64,000 bases of DNA. It comes from Elstera sp043721315 (lineage in GTDB: Bacteria > Pseudomonadota > Alphaproteobacteria > Elsterales > Elsteraceae). A model generated the notes under the pieces. That model ran no database searches. It saw only the letters and a program-made list of their open reading frames with translations, and was not told where the DNA came from. Position numbers and translations under genes: made by a program. Numbering within the stretch: position 1 is the stretch's first letter; every line of letters starts with the position of its first letter. The stretch lies in the NCBI GenBank assembly GCA_043721315.1, contig JAYSQZ010000052.1, positions 78,525 to 142,524 on the forward strand, given 5' to 3'. Positions 34,836 to 43,501 of the stretch are shown one piece after another.

Positions 34836-35738
34836 ATGACCGAACCCTATTCGCGCTGGCCGCAGCGCGCGACGGAAGCCGCCGTGCTCGTCGCGCTGCT
34901 GTTGATTGGCTTGAAAAGCTGGGCGTATCTGGCCACGGGCGCGGTCACGATGCTGTCCAGCTTGATTGATTCGGCGCTGGATGCCGTCGCCTCTCTGCTA
35001 ACGCTGGTTGCCGTGCGCGGGGCGCAGCGCCCTGCCGATGAGGAGCATCGCTTCGGGCACGGTAAGCTGGAGCCGCTGGCGGGGTTGGCGCAGGCGGCCT
35101 TCATTATGGGGTCGGCCAGCTTGCTGTTCATCGAAGCCGTTCAGCGCTTCATTACGCCGCAAGCCATTACGCTCCCGAGCATCGGTATTGGCGTATCGCT
35201 GGTTGCCATCGTTTTGACCCTGGCGCTCGTGCTGTTTCAACGCTGGGTGCTGCGCCGTACGGCGTCGTTGGCGGTGGAGGGGGACCGTCTCCACTACGTC
35301 AGCGATCTTATCACCAACATTATTGTCATGGTCGGCCTGTGGGCGACGGAGCGCCTGGGTTTGCCCTGGCTCGATCCGCTGTTGGGGCTGCTCGTCGGGG
35401 CGATTGTCGTCCGCTCGGCCTGGGAGATTGGTCTGCGGGCCTATCAAGTGTTGATGGACCGGGAAGTGTCCGATGCCGTGCGCCAGCAGATTATTGCGAT
35501 TATTCGCAGCGTGCCGGGCGTGGCGGGTGCCCATGACCTTCGCACGCGCGAAGCCGGGCCGGATTTGTTCATTCAGCTTCACTTGGAGTTGCCCGATGCG
35601 CTGCCGTTGATCGAGGCGCATCACATCTGTCATAGCGTCGAAGCCGCGCTTCTAGCCGCTTTCCCGCGCGCGCAAATTATTATTCACCAAGACCCGATAG
35701 GCACGGTTCGGCCCGAGTTGCGCGGCACAGCAGCGTAA
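34836..35738 (+). CDS. Cation diffusion facilitator transporter (FieF-like)
   Basis: 300-aa CDF antiporter with about six helices and a cytoplasmic C-terminal domain. The metal-site motif is DSALD in helix 2, and the second pair lies in HYVSD in helix 5, the FieF pattern; DEEHRFGHGKLEPLAGL is also typical. It should export Zn, Fe or related divalent metals. It starts 19 nt after pdxH. Confidence 0.9.
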   Translation: MTEPYSRWPQRATEAAVLVALLLIGLKSWAYLATGAVTMLSSLIDSALDAVASLLTLVAVRGAQRPADEEHRFGHGKLEPLAGLAQAAFIMGSASLLFIEAVQRFITPQAITLPSIGIGVSLVAIVLTLALVLFQRWVLRRTASLAVEGDRLHYVSDLITNIIVMVGLWATERLGLPWLDPLLGLLVGAIVVRSAWEIGLRAYQVLMDREVSDAVRQQIIAIIRSVPGVAGAHDLRTREAGPDLFIQLHLELPDALPLIEAHHICHSVEAALLAAFPRAQIIIHQDPIGTVRPELRGTAA

Positions 35739-35758
35739 AGCAGTTACCCTGGAGGGCG

Positions 35759-36973
35759 CTAAGCCGCCTCTTTTTTCAACGCCAGCACCTGCCAAACATC
35801 GAGCAACGCCGTTATCAGATGATCTATCATCGCATCGGTATGCAGAGGGCCGGGGGTGATGCGGATGCGCTCCGTACCGCGCGGCACGGTGGGGTAGTTG
35901 ATGGGTTGAACGTAAATATCGTGCCGGTCCAGCAGCAGGTCGGTCACTTGCTTGGCAAGGGTCGCGTCGCCAATCATGACGGGAACGATGTGGCTTTCGC
36001 TGTCCAGCAGTGGCAGACCGACGGCGGTTAGGCGCTGTTTTACCAAAGCTACCCTGTCCCGCTGGCCTTGCCGCTCCTGATCGCTCTGCATCAGATGATC
36101 AATGCTGGCGCGGGCACCGGCGGCAATCACGGGGGGCAGGGCTGTCGTGAAAATAAAGCCGGGGGCATTCGAGCGCACGAAATCCACCATCGCCGCAGAC
36201 CCGGCAATGTAGCCGCCGACCATGCCGAAAGCTTTGCCGAGGGTGCCTTGGATCACGTGCAAACGGTGTTCGATCCCGCGTTCCTGTGCCACGCCGCCGC
36301 CGCGCGGGCCGTACATGCCAACCGCGTGAACTTCATCAAGGTAGGTAAACGCGCCATAGCGTTCGGCCAGATCGCAGAAGGCCGCGATTGGGGCAATATC
36401 CCCATCCATAGAATAGACGCTCTCGAAAGCAATCAGCTTAGGGCGTTTTGGGTCCACCTGCCTTAGCTTCGCTTCAAGATCGGTAGGATCATTGTGGCGA
36501 AACACGTGCTTTTCCGCGCCGGAATTGCGAATGCCCGCGATCATTGAGTTATGGTTGAGCGCGTCCGAAAAAATGACGCAGTTCGGCATCATCTTGCCCA
36601 AGGTAGCGAGACTGGTTTCATTCGCGACATAGCCGGAGGTGAAGACCAACGCCGCCTCCTTCCCATGCAGGGCCGCGAGCGATTGCTCCAGCAGCACATG
36701 TTCATGGGTGGTGCCTGCGATATTGCGCGTACCGCCTGCGCCGGTGCCAAGGCGGTCGATCGCCTCGTGCATCGCCGCCCGTACCTGGGGGTGCTGGCCC
36801 ATGCCGAGGTAATCGTTCGAACACCAAACCGTCACGTCGCGCCGCCCGCTGGGGCAGTGGTACAGTGCTAACGGAAAACGTCCGGCCTGCCGTTCGAGAT
36901 CGGCAAAGACGCGGTAACGCCCCTCGCGTTTCAAGGCTGCGACCTGGGCCGCAAAAAAATCTTCGTACTGCAT
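35759..36973 (-). CDS. hemA: 5-aminolevulinate synthase
   Basis: 404-aa PLP enzyme of the Shemin pathway, condensing glycine and succinyl-CoA to 5-aminolevulinate. This is the alphaproteobacterial route to heme. Signatures are NDYLGMGQHPQV, GTGAGGTRNIAGTTHEH, DEVHAVGMYGPRGGGVA and the PLP-lysine region VIQGTLGKAFGMVGGYIAGS (catalytic Lys near 245). The frame extends to 37135, but ATG 36973 (MQYEDFFAAQ) gives the standard length; the upstream part runs through a 16-bp tandem repeat. Confidence 0.96.
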   Translation of the reverse strand: MQYEDFFAAQVAALKREGRYRVFADLERQAGRFPLALYHCPSGRRDVTVWCSNDYLGMGQHPQVRAAMHEAIDRLGTGAGGTRNIAGTTHEHVLLEQSLAALHGKEAALVFTSGYVANETSLATLGKMMPNCVIFSDALNHNSMIAGIRNSGAEKHVFRHNDPTDLEAKLRQVDPKRPKLIAFESVYSMDGDIAPIAAFCDLAERYGAFTYLDEVHAVGMYGPRGGGVAQERGIEHRLHVIQGTLGKAFGMVGGYIAGSAAMVDFVRSNAPGFIFTTALPPVIAAGARASIDHLMQSDQERQGQRDRVALVKQRLTAVGLPLLDSESHIVPVMIGDATLAKQVTDLLLDRHDIYVQPINYPTVPRGTERIRITPGPLHTDAMIDHLITALLDVWQVLALKKEAA

Positions 36974-37063
36974 GGAACGACCATAGCGCGCCTGCGCGGA
37001 AAGGCAAATCCGGCAGTTCACTTCAACGCTAACACAGCAGCCATCCATTTCCCGCAGGGCGGC

Positions 37064-37111
37064 ATCTTGTTTGCCCAGGATCTTGTTTGCCCAGGATCTT
37101 GTTTGCCAAGA
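37064..37111 (+). repeat. 16-bp x3 tandem repeat between hemA and the LMW phosphatase gene
   Basis: ATCTTGTTTGCCCAGG at 37064-37079 and 37080-37095, with a third, diverged copy at 37096-37111. It lies in the divergent promoter region of two genes, 25 nt before the phosphatase start. Confidence 0.92.
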
Positions 37112-37135
37112 GAGCCTCAGGCATACTATCCACAA

Positions 37136-37579
37136 ATGCTGCCCGGTCTGTTAGATCGGCCTCGACTGCCGAGCTCTATTCTCTTCATGTGCACGTACAA
37201 TGCCGTACGCTCGCCTATGGCGATGGCGCTTCTGCGCCAAAGCCACGGGCGCAAGGTGTATGTGGCCTCAGCCGGCGTGCGCGAGGGGCAGGCCGACGGG
37301 TTTGTTACTGCCGTGATGGGGGAGCTGGGGGTCGATTTGCGCCGCCACTACCCGACGCTGCTGGAGGATTTAGAAGATACCAACTTCGATCTGATCGTCA
37401 CTCTATCGCCAGAAGCCCATCACCGCGCCTTAGAGCTGACCCGCACGCAGGCGGTCGATGTTGAATATTGGCCGACCGAAGACCCATCGGGTGCAGAAGG
37501 AAACCGCGAAGAGCGGCTAGCCGCCTACCGCCTCGTGCGCGACAAGCTGGCGGATCGGATCGCGGATCGGTTTTTGTGA
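37136..37579 (+). CDS. Low-molecular-weight phosphotyrosine phosphatase family protein
   Basis: 147-aa protein with the catalytic P-loop CTYNAVRS (Cx5R) near residue 19-26 and a C-terminal acid-loop region YWPTEDPSG. These belong to the LMW-PTP/ArsC fold, so it could dephosphorylate tyrosine or reduce arsenate. The frame is open from 37067 through the tandem repeat; ATG 37136 gives the family length. It is transcribed toward infA. Confidence 0.85.
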   Translation: MLPGLLDRPRLPSSILFMCTYNAVRSPMAMALLRQSHGRKVYVASAGVREGQADGFVTAVMGELGVDLRRHYPTLLEDLEDTNFDLIVTLSPEAHHRALELTRTQAVDVEYWPTEDPSGAEGNREERLAAYRLVRDKLADRIADRFL

Positions 37580-37723
37580 TCAGTTTTTGTAAGCAGACCC
37601 GCCCTGCACAGGTTTTGCTTGACCGCGCGCAGCCAAAGCATCACTTAAGAGCACCAAATGCGTCCTCACCCGGATTTCACCGGCTGCTGGGGCGCTTTCT
37701 CATTGTCTCGTTCAAGGAAGACT

Positions 37724-37942
37724 ATGGCGAAGGAAGAAGCGATCGAGTTCTCCGGCACGGTGTCGGAACTGCTGCCGAATGCGATGTTCCGCGTGAAGCT
37801 GGATAATAATCACGAAGTTCTGGCCCATACCTCGGGTAAGATGCGTAAGAATCGTATTCGTGTTCTGGCGGGTGACCGTGTGAATGTGGAAATGACGCCC
37901 TACGACCTTACCAAAGGTCGCATTACGTTCCGCTTCAAATAA
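37724..37942 (+). CDS. infA: Translation initiation factor IF-1
   Basis: 72-aa OB-fold protein that binds the ribosomal A site during initiation. It is essentially canonical: MAKEEAIEFSGTVSELLPNA, GKMRKNRIRVLAGDRVNVEM and the C-terminal RITFRFK. The ATG at 37724 has AAGGAAG upstream; the longer frame from 37658 is rejected. infA-maf is a conserved alphaproteobacterial pair. Confidence 0.98.
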   Translation: MAKEEAIEFSGTVSELLPNAMFRVKLDNNHEVLAHTSGKMRKNRIRVLAGDRVNVEMTPYDLTKGRITFRFK

Positions 37943-37953
37943 CGTGTCGTCAC

Positions 37954-38004
37954 CGTGACTTCGTTGATACCGTGATCTCGTTACTATTGTGACCTCGTTA
38001 ATCC
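37954..38004 (+). repeat. 17-bp x3 tandem repeat spanning the maf start
   Basis: Three imperfect 17-bp units (37954-37970, 37971-37987, 37988-38004) with the common pattern GTGAyyTCGTTrat. The GTG start codon of maf lies in unit 3; the equivalent GTG in unit 2 runs into a stop. The start context of maf therefore looks tandemly duplicated. Confidence 0.85.
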
Positions 38005-38564
38005 TGGCGTCCGCCTCGCCGAGACGTCTCGATTTGTTGCGGCAGATCGGGGTTATCCCGGCTGCCGTCGATCCGGCTGATCTCACCGAAACTCCGCACG
38101 CCCGCGAATTGCCGCCCCGACATGCCCTGCGCTTGGCGGAGGAGAAGGCGGCGGCGGTTGCGCCCCGTCATCCCGGCAGTTTCGTGCTGGCCGCCGATAC
38201 CGTAGTTGCGGTTGGGCGGCGGATTTTGCCGAAAGCGGAAGATGAGGCGACGGCGCTGGCCTGTTTGCGGTTGCTGTCGGGCCGCAGTCACCGGGTTCAC
38301 GGCGGCATAGGGTTGGCCGGGCCGGAGGGGTTGCGCCGCTCGCGGCTTATCACCACCCGCGTGACCGTCAAACGCCTCACCGACGCCGATATTGCCGCCT
38401 ATCTCGCCAGCGGCGAGTGGCATGGCAAGGCCGGGGGCTATGCAATTCAAGGGTTGTTCGCCCGTCACGTCACCGCCATCAGCGGTTCTTACTCCAATAT
38501 CGTCGGCCTGTCTTTGTCGGATGTTGCAGCGATGCTTGACGGCATAGGGTTTCGCTCCGCGTGA
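37989..38564 (+). CDS. maf: Maf-family nucleoside triphosphate pyrophosphatase
   Basis: 191-aa house-cleaning pyrophosphatase hydrolysing modified or canonical NTPs, of the dTTP/UTP-type group. Motifs are ILASASPRRLDLLRQIG, FVLAADTVVAVG and GKAGGYAIQG, with ITAISGSYSNIVGLSL near the end. The start is GTG 37989 inside the 17-bp repeat. The stop overlaps the RNase E/G start (TGATG). Confidence 0.93.
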   Translation: MTSLILASASPRRLDLLRQIGVIPAAVDPADLTETPHARELPPRHALRLAEEKAAAVAPRHPGSFVLAADTVVAVGRRILPKAEDEATALACLRLLSGRSHRVHGGIGLAGPEGLRRSRLITTRVTVKRLTDADIAAYLASGEWHGKAGGYAIQGLFARHVTAISGSYSNIVGLSLSDVAAMLDGIGFRSA

Positions 38565-39886
38565 TGGAACGGCCTAACGCGGGGATTATCCTCTCCGAAG
38601 GGCCGGGCGAAGTGCGCGGCGTTCGGCTGGCCGATGGGTTGTGTGTGGCGTTCGCCACCGCCCGCATTGGCGATTTGCCATTGGGGACTCCTTGCCGGGG
38701 CATTGTCCGCGCGGTCTTGCCCGATGTTGGTGCGTTTATTGATATTGGTACGGGGGCGGAAGCGTTCTTGGGCGGCACAGGGGCTGCTGCCCTGCCGCTC
38801 GGCACCCGCGTGCTCGTGCAGGTGAGCAGGGCGGCGTCGGGCGACAAGCCAATGGGTGTTACCCGGTCGCTGGAGTGGGGGGGAACCCGCCTGTCGTTAT
38901 CGTTGCTCGAAGGCCGAAACGGCGAATTTTCCATCTCCCGGCATCTCCCCGAGACCGAGCGCACTCGGCTGCGGCTGCTGTTAGCGGAGATGTTGCCCGC
39001 AGAGCGGCTGGCGGCGGGCTATGGCTTAACGGCGCTGCCTGCCGCCGCCGGTGTTTACCGGAAAGCGTTGGCGCAAGATTTAGCGGCGTTGCTGGCCCAA
39101 GCCGATGCAATTAAGCGCGACGGGCCGCCCGGTCCTGCCAATGGCGCGGCCTCGCCAGTGCTGCGCGTTCTGAATGCGCTTTCCGTCCAATCGGCCGAGA
39201 CGATCCTGTCCCCGCTTACGCTGGCTCCCGAACTTCGGGCGGCGGGCTATGCCGCTCAAACCGCGCCTGCCTTGGTCGATCCCTTCGCGCGCCTAGAGAT
39301 CGAGGCGGAACTGGCCGAAGCCTGCGCCGCCGAAGTCGAGATGCCCGGCGGCGCGCGCCTGAGCATCGAGCCAACCCGCGCCCTGGTCGCCATTGATATT
39401 GATAAAGGTGGCGATAGCCGTGCGCCGGAAGCTCTGGTTACGGCCTGCTTGAGTGAGATTGCCCGTCATCTGCGCCTGCGGAGCTTGGGCGGCTTGATCG
39501 TTATAGATCCGCCGCGCTTACCAACTGCCGCGCTCAACCGAGCGCTGGAGGTGTTCAAGGCGCGGTTGATGCGCGATCCTGTGGCAACGGACTTGCTGGG
39601 GGCCACGCGCGGCGGCTTGATCGAACTCACTCGGCCCCATCGCGGCCCCCCGTTGCGCGATCTGTTGCTAGGGCCAGAAGGGCAAGCGCTGGCTGCCCTG
39701 CGCCGCCTTATTTACACAGGAAGCGACGGTCAGCCCGTTCCGGTCCCAGTGGCTGTTCCGGTGGCTGTTCCGGCGGCGGTGCTGGCGTGGCTCGATACCC
39801 CGCAAGGCCAAGCGGCACGCGCGGCGGCGGCAGCGCGGTTAGGCCAAGCCCCCCGGTTCAGTTTGGAAGAGAGAGACGCGCGATGA
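38564..39886 (+). CDS. rng: Short RNase E/G family ribonuclease
   Basis: 440-aa RNase E/G-type protein with an S1-like domain (about 15-100), and the metal-binding DNase-I-like subdomain with VAIDIDKGG and LIVIDPPR supplying the two aspartates. It lacks the C-terminal zinc-link cysteines (CPxCxG) and arginine-rich scaffold of full RNase E, as in the compact alphaproteobacterial form found after maf. The ATG at 38564 overlaps the maf stop. A 12-bp GTTCCGGTGGCT micro-repeat near 39740-39775 gives a VPVAVPVAVP stretch. Confidence 0.88.
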   Translation: MERPNAGIILSEGPGEVRGVRLADGLCVAFATARIGDLPLGTPCRGIVRAVLPDVGAFIDIGTGAEAFLGGTGAAALPLGTRVLVQVSRAASGDKPMGVTRSLEWGGTRLSLSLLEGRNGEFSISRHLPETERTRLRLLLAEMLPAERLAAGYGLTALPAAAGVYRKALAQDLAALLAQADAIKRDGPPGPANGAASPVLRVLNALSVQSAETILSPLTLAPELRAAGYAAQTAPALVDPFARLEIEAELAEACAAEVEMPGGARLSIEPTRALVAIDIDKGGDSRAPEALVTACLSEIARHLRLRSLGGLIVIDPPRLPTAALNRALEVFKARLMRDPVATDLLGATRGGLIELTRPHRGPPLRDLLLGPEGQALAALRRLIYTGSDGQPVPVPVAVPVAVPAAVLAWLDTPQGQAARAAAAARLGQAPRFSLEERDAR

Positions 39887-40104
39887 CCGTTTTCGAGCCT
39901 ATCGCCGTGCGCGTGGGCGGCGGCTGCCCAATCTGCAATCGCGCTAGCGCGCCGCGCGTTCGCCCCTTTTGCTCGGAACGCTGCCAACAGCTCGATTTGG
40001 GGCGCTGGCTAACCGAATCCTACCGGGTTCCGGGGCAGCCGTTGGAAGAGGATGAGGCAGCAGAAGCCTTCAGCCAAACCACTCCCCGGCCCGATGAGGA
40101 TTAA
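39883..40104 (+). CDS. yacG: DNA gyrase inhibitor YacG
   Basis: 73-aa zinc-ribbon protein that binds GyrB and inhibits gyrase. The zinc ligands are CPIC and FCSERC (Cx2C-x15-Cx3C). A conserved acidic tail follows. The ATG overlaps the rng stop as ATGA (39883-39886), so translation is coupled. Confidence 0.93.
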   Translation: MTVFEPIAVRVGGGCPICNRASAPRVRPFCSERCQQLDLGRWLTESYRVPGQPLEEDEAAEAFSQTTPRPDED

Positions 40105-40190
40105 ACCGCCCTGCGTGGCAGGAGTGCAAAGATAAAACCCCTAGACAGGCCCCTTGCGGCTCGGCTATACGAGCTTTCGTTCAAACGAAT

Positions 40191-40266
40191 GCCCAGATAG
40201 CTCAGTTGGTAGAGCATGCGACTGAAAATCGCAGTGTCGCTGGTTCGATCCCGGCTCTGGGCACCA
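40191..40266 (+). tRNA. tRNA-Phe (GAA)
   Basis: 76-nt cloverleaf with encoded CCA. The acceptor stem pairs GCCCAGA with TCTGGGC. The anticodon loop is CTGAAAA (anticodon GAA), and the T loop is TTCGATC. It stands between yacG and the exporter gene. Confidence 0.97.
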
Positions 40267-40346
40267 TTTTCTTTTTTCTGCACATTCTGTGCGTGCTTGA
40301 TTAAAAGCATATCCGGCCTGCCAACGGCCCGAGGGAATAAAGAGCA

Positions 40347-42086
40347 ATGGGCTTTTCTTTACGAAAATTGATCCCGCGAAAAACCTTAAAACCGCTTCAG
40401 TCGATTGCCAGGCAGGCGGCGTTTTTGGGCCGCGATATTATTGCGACCAGCGGGCGGCGCTTTTGGCAGGTGGCGGTGCTCGCGGCGGTAGCAGCCTTGG
40501 TTCAGGGCGGCGGTTTGCTGTTGCTGCATCCGATTTTGCAGATTCTTGGGCTGGCCGGGTCTGCCCCGCCGCGTTTTCCGATTTTGGCGGCGATTGGGCA
40601 AGCGGTGGGGCTTGGGGGGGCGTTGGCGTTTTACGTTGCGCTGATTACCGCCGCCGGGGCGCTAATTTACGCGCAAAGCCTCGCCGGGCTGCATTTGGTC
40701 ATCGCCTATGGCGACACATTACGAAGCCGACTTTATCACGCGATCATGGCCGTGGAATGGGCGGTTGCGGCCAACCTTCGCCCGGCAACCCTAGCTCAAG
40801 GCCTAACCCGAGAAATATCCCAGTGCGGTTGGGCAGTGGAGCAGGCGGTGCGGCTGTTCGCCACCTTGCTGCAAGTGCCGGTGCTGTTGGCGGTGGCACT
40901 GCTGCTGTCGCCTTTGTTCACGGCGATTGCCTGCGCCTTAGCTCTGCTCGTCGCGTTGGCGCTGTTACCGCTAAACCGGCGTACCTATGCGCTGGCGGCG
41001 CGGTTTGCCGGGGCCAATCGCGCGCTCCATGCCGAGGTGGCCGATGAGCTTGCCGGGCTGCGTATTCTGAAAGTCTTACGCGCCGAAACGGTGCGGAGCG
41101 CGGCTTTTTTCCAGCAAGTCACGGCGTTGCGGTCACGCCAGATTGATCAAGCCCGCGCATCCGGCTTGGTCGTGCGCGCGCAGATGAGCTTGGCCGCAGC
41201 GGTGGTGGCGGCAGCGGTATGGTTCGGGCTTGAAACCCTGGCGCTGTCGCTCGCCGATGTGCTGACGCTGGTGCTCATCTTCGCGCGGATTCTCATGCTG
41301 GTGCAGCGCTTGCAAGATCAAGGGCGGCAGATTATCCGCGTTCTGCCGATCTACGAAAATATCCGCCGTCAGATCGCAACTTACCGCGCTGCTGCGGAAC
41401 CGGCAGCCACGGCGGCCCCTGTGTTTCAGCAGGAAATCCGGCTGGAGGGCGTCGGCTATTGCCACACTCAAGAAGGGCCGTGGGCCGTGCGCGGGGTGGA
41501 TGCCGTTCTCCCCAAAGGCTCGATCACGGCGCTGGTGGGGCCATCCGGTGCGGGGAAATCAACCCTGGCCGATTTGCTGATGGGGCTGACCGAGGCGCGG
41601 GAGGGGCGCATTCTGATCGACGGGGTTCCGCTCACCGCAGGGGCGCGGGTGGCGTGGCGGTGCCAAGTGGCCTATGTGCCGCAAGACCCGTTTTTATTCC
41701 ATGATTCAGTCCGCGCCAATCTGCTGCTGGCAAAGCCTGACGCGCGGGAGGAGGATTTGTGGCGGGCGCTAGACCGGGCGGCGGCGGGTTTCGTGCGCCA
41801 GCTTCCCGAAGGGCTGGAAACGCGGGTGGGGGAGCGCGGCACTCGGTTATCGGGCGGGGAGCGCCAACGCATCGCGCTCGCCCGTGCTTTTCTGCAAGAA
41901 CCCGATTTACTGGTTATGGACGAGGCCACGAGTGCGCTTGATGACGATACCGAGCAGCAGATTTTGCAGGCGCTCGCCGCCGCGCGCGGGCAGGTAACGA
42001 TGCTGGTGATCGCCCACCGTTCGGCCTCGATTGCACTGGCTGATCGTCAGATTACTCTTGCGTTAGGTGCGATTGATCGCACATAG
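40347..42086 (+). CDS. ABC exporter (transmembrane-NBD fusion), probable lasso peptide exporter D
   Basis: 579-aa half-transporter with an N-terminal six-helix domain (about 35-330) and a C-terminal nucleotide-binding domain: Walker A GPSGAGKST near 396-404, Q-loop AYVPQDPFLF, signature LSGGERQR, Walker B LLVMDEATSALD, H-loop IAHR. Size and layout match McjD-type lasso-peptide exporters, which secrete the mature peptide and give self-immunity. The adjacent lasso genes support this; the specific substrate is inference. It ends against repeat R2 copy 2 and converges with the B1 gene. Confidence 0.82.
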   Translation: MGFSLRKLIPRKTLKPLQSIARQAAFLGRDIIATSGRRFWQVAVLAAVAALVQGGGLLLLHPILQILGLAGSAPPRFPILAAIGQAVGLGGALAFYVALITAAGALIYAQSLAGLHLVIAYGDTLRSRLYHAIMAVEWAVAANLRPATLAQGLTREISQCGWAVEQAVRLFATLLQVPVLLAVALLLSPLFTAIACALALLVALALLPLNRRTYALAARFAGANRALHAEVADELAGLRILKVLRAETVRSAAFFQQVTALRSRQIDQARASGLVVRAQMSLAAAVVAAAVWFGLETLALSLADVLTLVLIFARILMLVQRLQDQGRQIIRVLPIYENIRRQIATYRAAAEPAATAAPVFQQEIRLEGVGYCHTQEGPWAVRGVDAVLPKGSITALVGPSGAGKSTLADLLMGLTEAREGRILIDGVPLTAGARVAWRCQVAYVPQDPFLFHDSVRANLLLAKPDAREEDLWRALDRAAAGFVRQLPEGLETRVGERGTRLSGGERQRIALARAFLQEPDLLVMDEATSALDDDTEQQILQALAAARGQVTMLVIAHRSASIALADRQITLALGAIDRT

Positions 42087-42092
42087 CGCTAG

Positions 42093-42151
42093 AAGCCGCC
42101 ATTGCGGCGGCGGCCAAGGGCGCGGATGCGCCCGCCCGGCGAGGGCTAAAA
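42093..42151 (+). repeat. Dispersed hairpin repeat R2, copy 2
   Basis: 59-nt copy, 58/59 identical to 12957-13015, filling the convergent gap between the exporter and B1 stop codons. Same two hairpins (GCCGC-CATT-GCGGC and GGGCGC-GGAT-GCGCCC). It may act as a bidirectional transcript end. Confidence 0.9.
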
Positions 42152-42152
42152 C

Positions 42153-42434
42153 TTAGGCCGCCCGAGTCTCGATCATGCGCTGGGTCTCAAGATAGCTGAG
42201 GAAAGCCAGCGTGTCGGCCTCAACCGTTTCGGCGGGGGCGTGATAGGTTTGCACGAGGGCGGCGCACAGGTCGCGCACGCAGATCGGCTGATCGAGCCGT
42301 GCCCAAATAGCGCGGCTGGTGGCCGTGAGGGTGTAGTAGCTGCCGTTTTCAACGCTCATCAACACGGTTTCGTCGGCAACCTGCGCGCCAAGAACGGCAT
42401 CGCTCCGCACGACAATCGTTTCCATCGCCACCAT
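42153..42434 (-). CDS. PqqD-like RiPP recognition element protein (lasso B1)
   Basis: 93-aa protein of the PqqD/RRE fold, which in lasso systems binds the precursor leader and delivers it to the B2 protease. The pattern VLGAQVADETVLMSVENGSYYTLTATSRAIWARLD is typical (key points VLMSVENG.YY.L...S..IW). The rest is the helical LCAALVQTYHA ... LAFLSYLE. The frame extends to GTG 42470, but ATG 42434 has AAAAGG nine bases upstream. No pqq genes are present, so a PQQ role is excluded. It diverges from the kinase gene. Confidence 0.85.
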   Translation of the reverse strand: MVAMETIVVRSDAVLGAQVADETVLMSVENGSYYTLTATSRAIWARLDQPICVRDLCAALVQTYHAPAETVEADTLAFLSYLETQRMIETRAA

Positions 42435-42556
42435 CAACCCCAGCCTTTTCTTGCCGAACAATTCCTGCACTATAAGAGTGCTGCGGGGTGTAAGAAGGGA
42501 TAAACTCGTCTCTAGCCATTCTTTTTTGCCGTTCGGATATTTATCATGATGGGGCT

Positions 42557-43501
42557 ATGCCCGAAACCCCCCAGGCTGCCTGCCCCATGAGCGATTACCA
42601 GCTTTTCGGGTGGCGCGTGCGGAGCGCGCTGGCGCTTGCCGAGCTTCAACCCTGGCGCGGCGACGGGCGCGTGCCGGATATTACTATCGACATCGGCCCG
42701 GTACCGCCGCTTGACCTGCACGTTCCCAGCTTCAGCCCGGCGGTTCAGATCACGCCGCACGGCGTAAGGGTGGCGATTCCGGCGGTCGCGGCGTTTTGGG
42801 TTGAAGCGGGCGCGCGCGTTACCATCGCTCCGGTGTTAGCGTTGGATGCGCCCGATATTCGGGTGTTTCTGCTCGGAACCGTGTTAGCGGCTTTGTGTTT
42901 CCAGCGCGGGTTGCTGCCGTTGCACGCGAGTGCGGTCGATATCGGCGGGCGGGCGCTGCTATTGTCGGGGCACTCCGGGGCGGGGAAATCCACTCTTGCC
43001 GCTGCTTTTGCCGCGCGTGGTTATCGCTTGCTCGGCGATGATCTGTGCGCGCTGGCGTTCGATGGGGTTGAAGCGCCGCTGGTTTGCCCGGCCTTCCCGC
43101 GCGTGAAGCTCTGGCGCGATTCGGCAGAACAGCTTGAAATTGCAACGCAGGGGCTAGAGCGTAGCCGGGAGGAATTAGAGAAATATCATGTTCCGCTGGC
43201 CGAAGATCGGTTCCAACCCGCGCCCCTAGTGCCCGCGCAGATCATTCTGTTGCACCGACAGCCGAGAGCGCAGGTCGGCGAAACGCGCGTTCTCGGCGGT
43301 GCCGAGGCGCTGCGGCGCTACGATATTATCCACCGTTGGCGGTTGGGAATCGCCCTGGGCCATCAAGCGTTTATGTTCCAAGGCATGGCCCGCCTGATTG
43401 CGACCACGCCGGTGATTGAGCTTAACCGGGGGACGGACTTGGCTGCCCTGCCGTCCTTGGTCGATACCTGTCTTGCCCTGGTGGAGGGCGCGCGGGGATG
43501 A
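42557..43501 (+). CDS. HPr-kinase-like serine kinase, probable lasso peptide kinase
   Basis: 314-aa protein with the HprK-type catalytic core: LHAS (His123), Walker A GHSGAGKST (138-146) and GYRLLGDD (Asp161-162). The substrate-binding HPr-specific regions are absent. In other lasso clusters (paeninodin type) such kinases phosphorylate the C-terminal Ser of the precursor or product. Both precursors here end in Ser, fitting that role. ATG 42557 is chosen; ATG 42587 is possible. Its stop overlaps the sulfotransferase start as ATGA. Confidence 0.82.
   Translation: MPETPQAACPMSDYQLFGWRVRSALALAELQPWRGDGRVPDITIDIGPVPPLDLHVPSFSPAVQITPHGVRVAIPAVAAFWVEAGARVTIAPVLALDAPDIRVFLLGTVLAALCFQRGLLPLHASAVDIGGRALLLSGHSGAGKSTLAAAFAARGYRLLGDDLCALAFDGVEAPLVCPAFPRVKLWRDSAEQLEIATQGLERSREELEKYHVPLAEDRFQPAPLVPAQIILLHRQPRAQVGETRVLGGAEALRRYDIIHRWRLGIALGHQAFMFQGMARLIATTPVIELNRGTDLAALPSLVDTCLALVEGARG

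Noticed and set aside
36974..37135. N-terminal extension of HemA
   Set aside because: It runs through a tandem repeat, and the shorter start gives the standard 404-aa enzyme.
42153..42434. PqqD-like protein as part of PQQ biosynthesis
   Set aside because: No pqqA, B, C or E; the neighbours are lasso genes.
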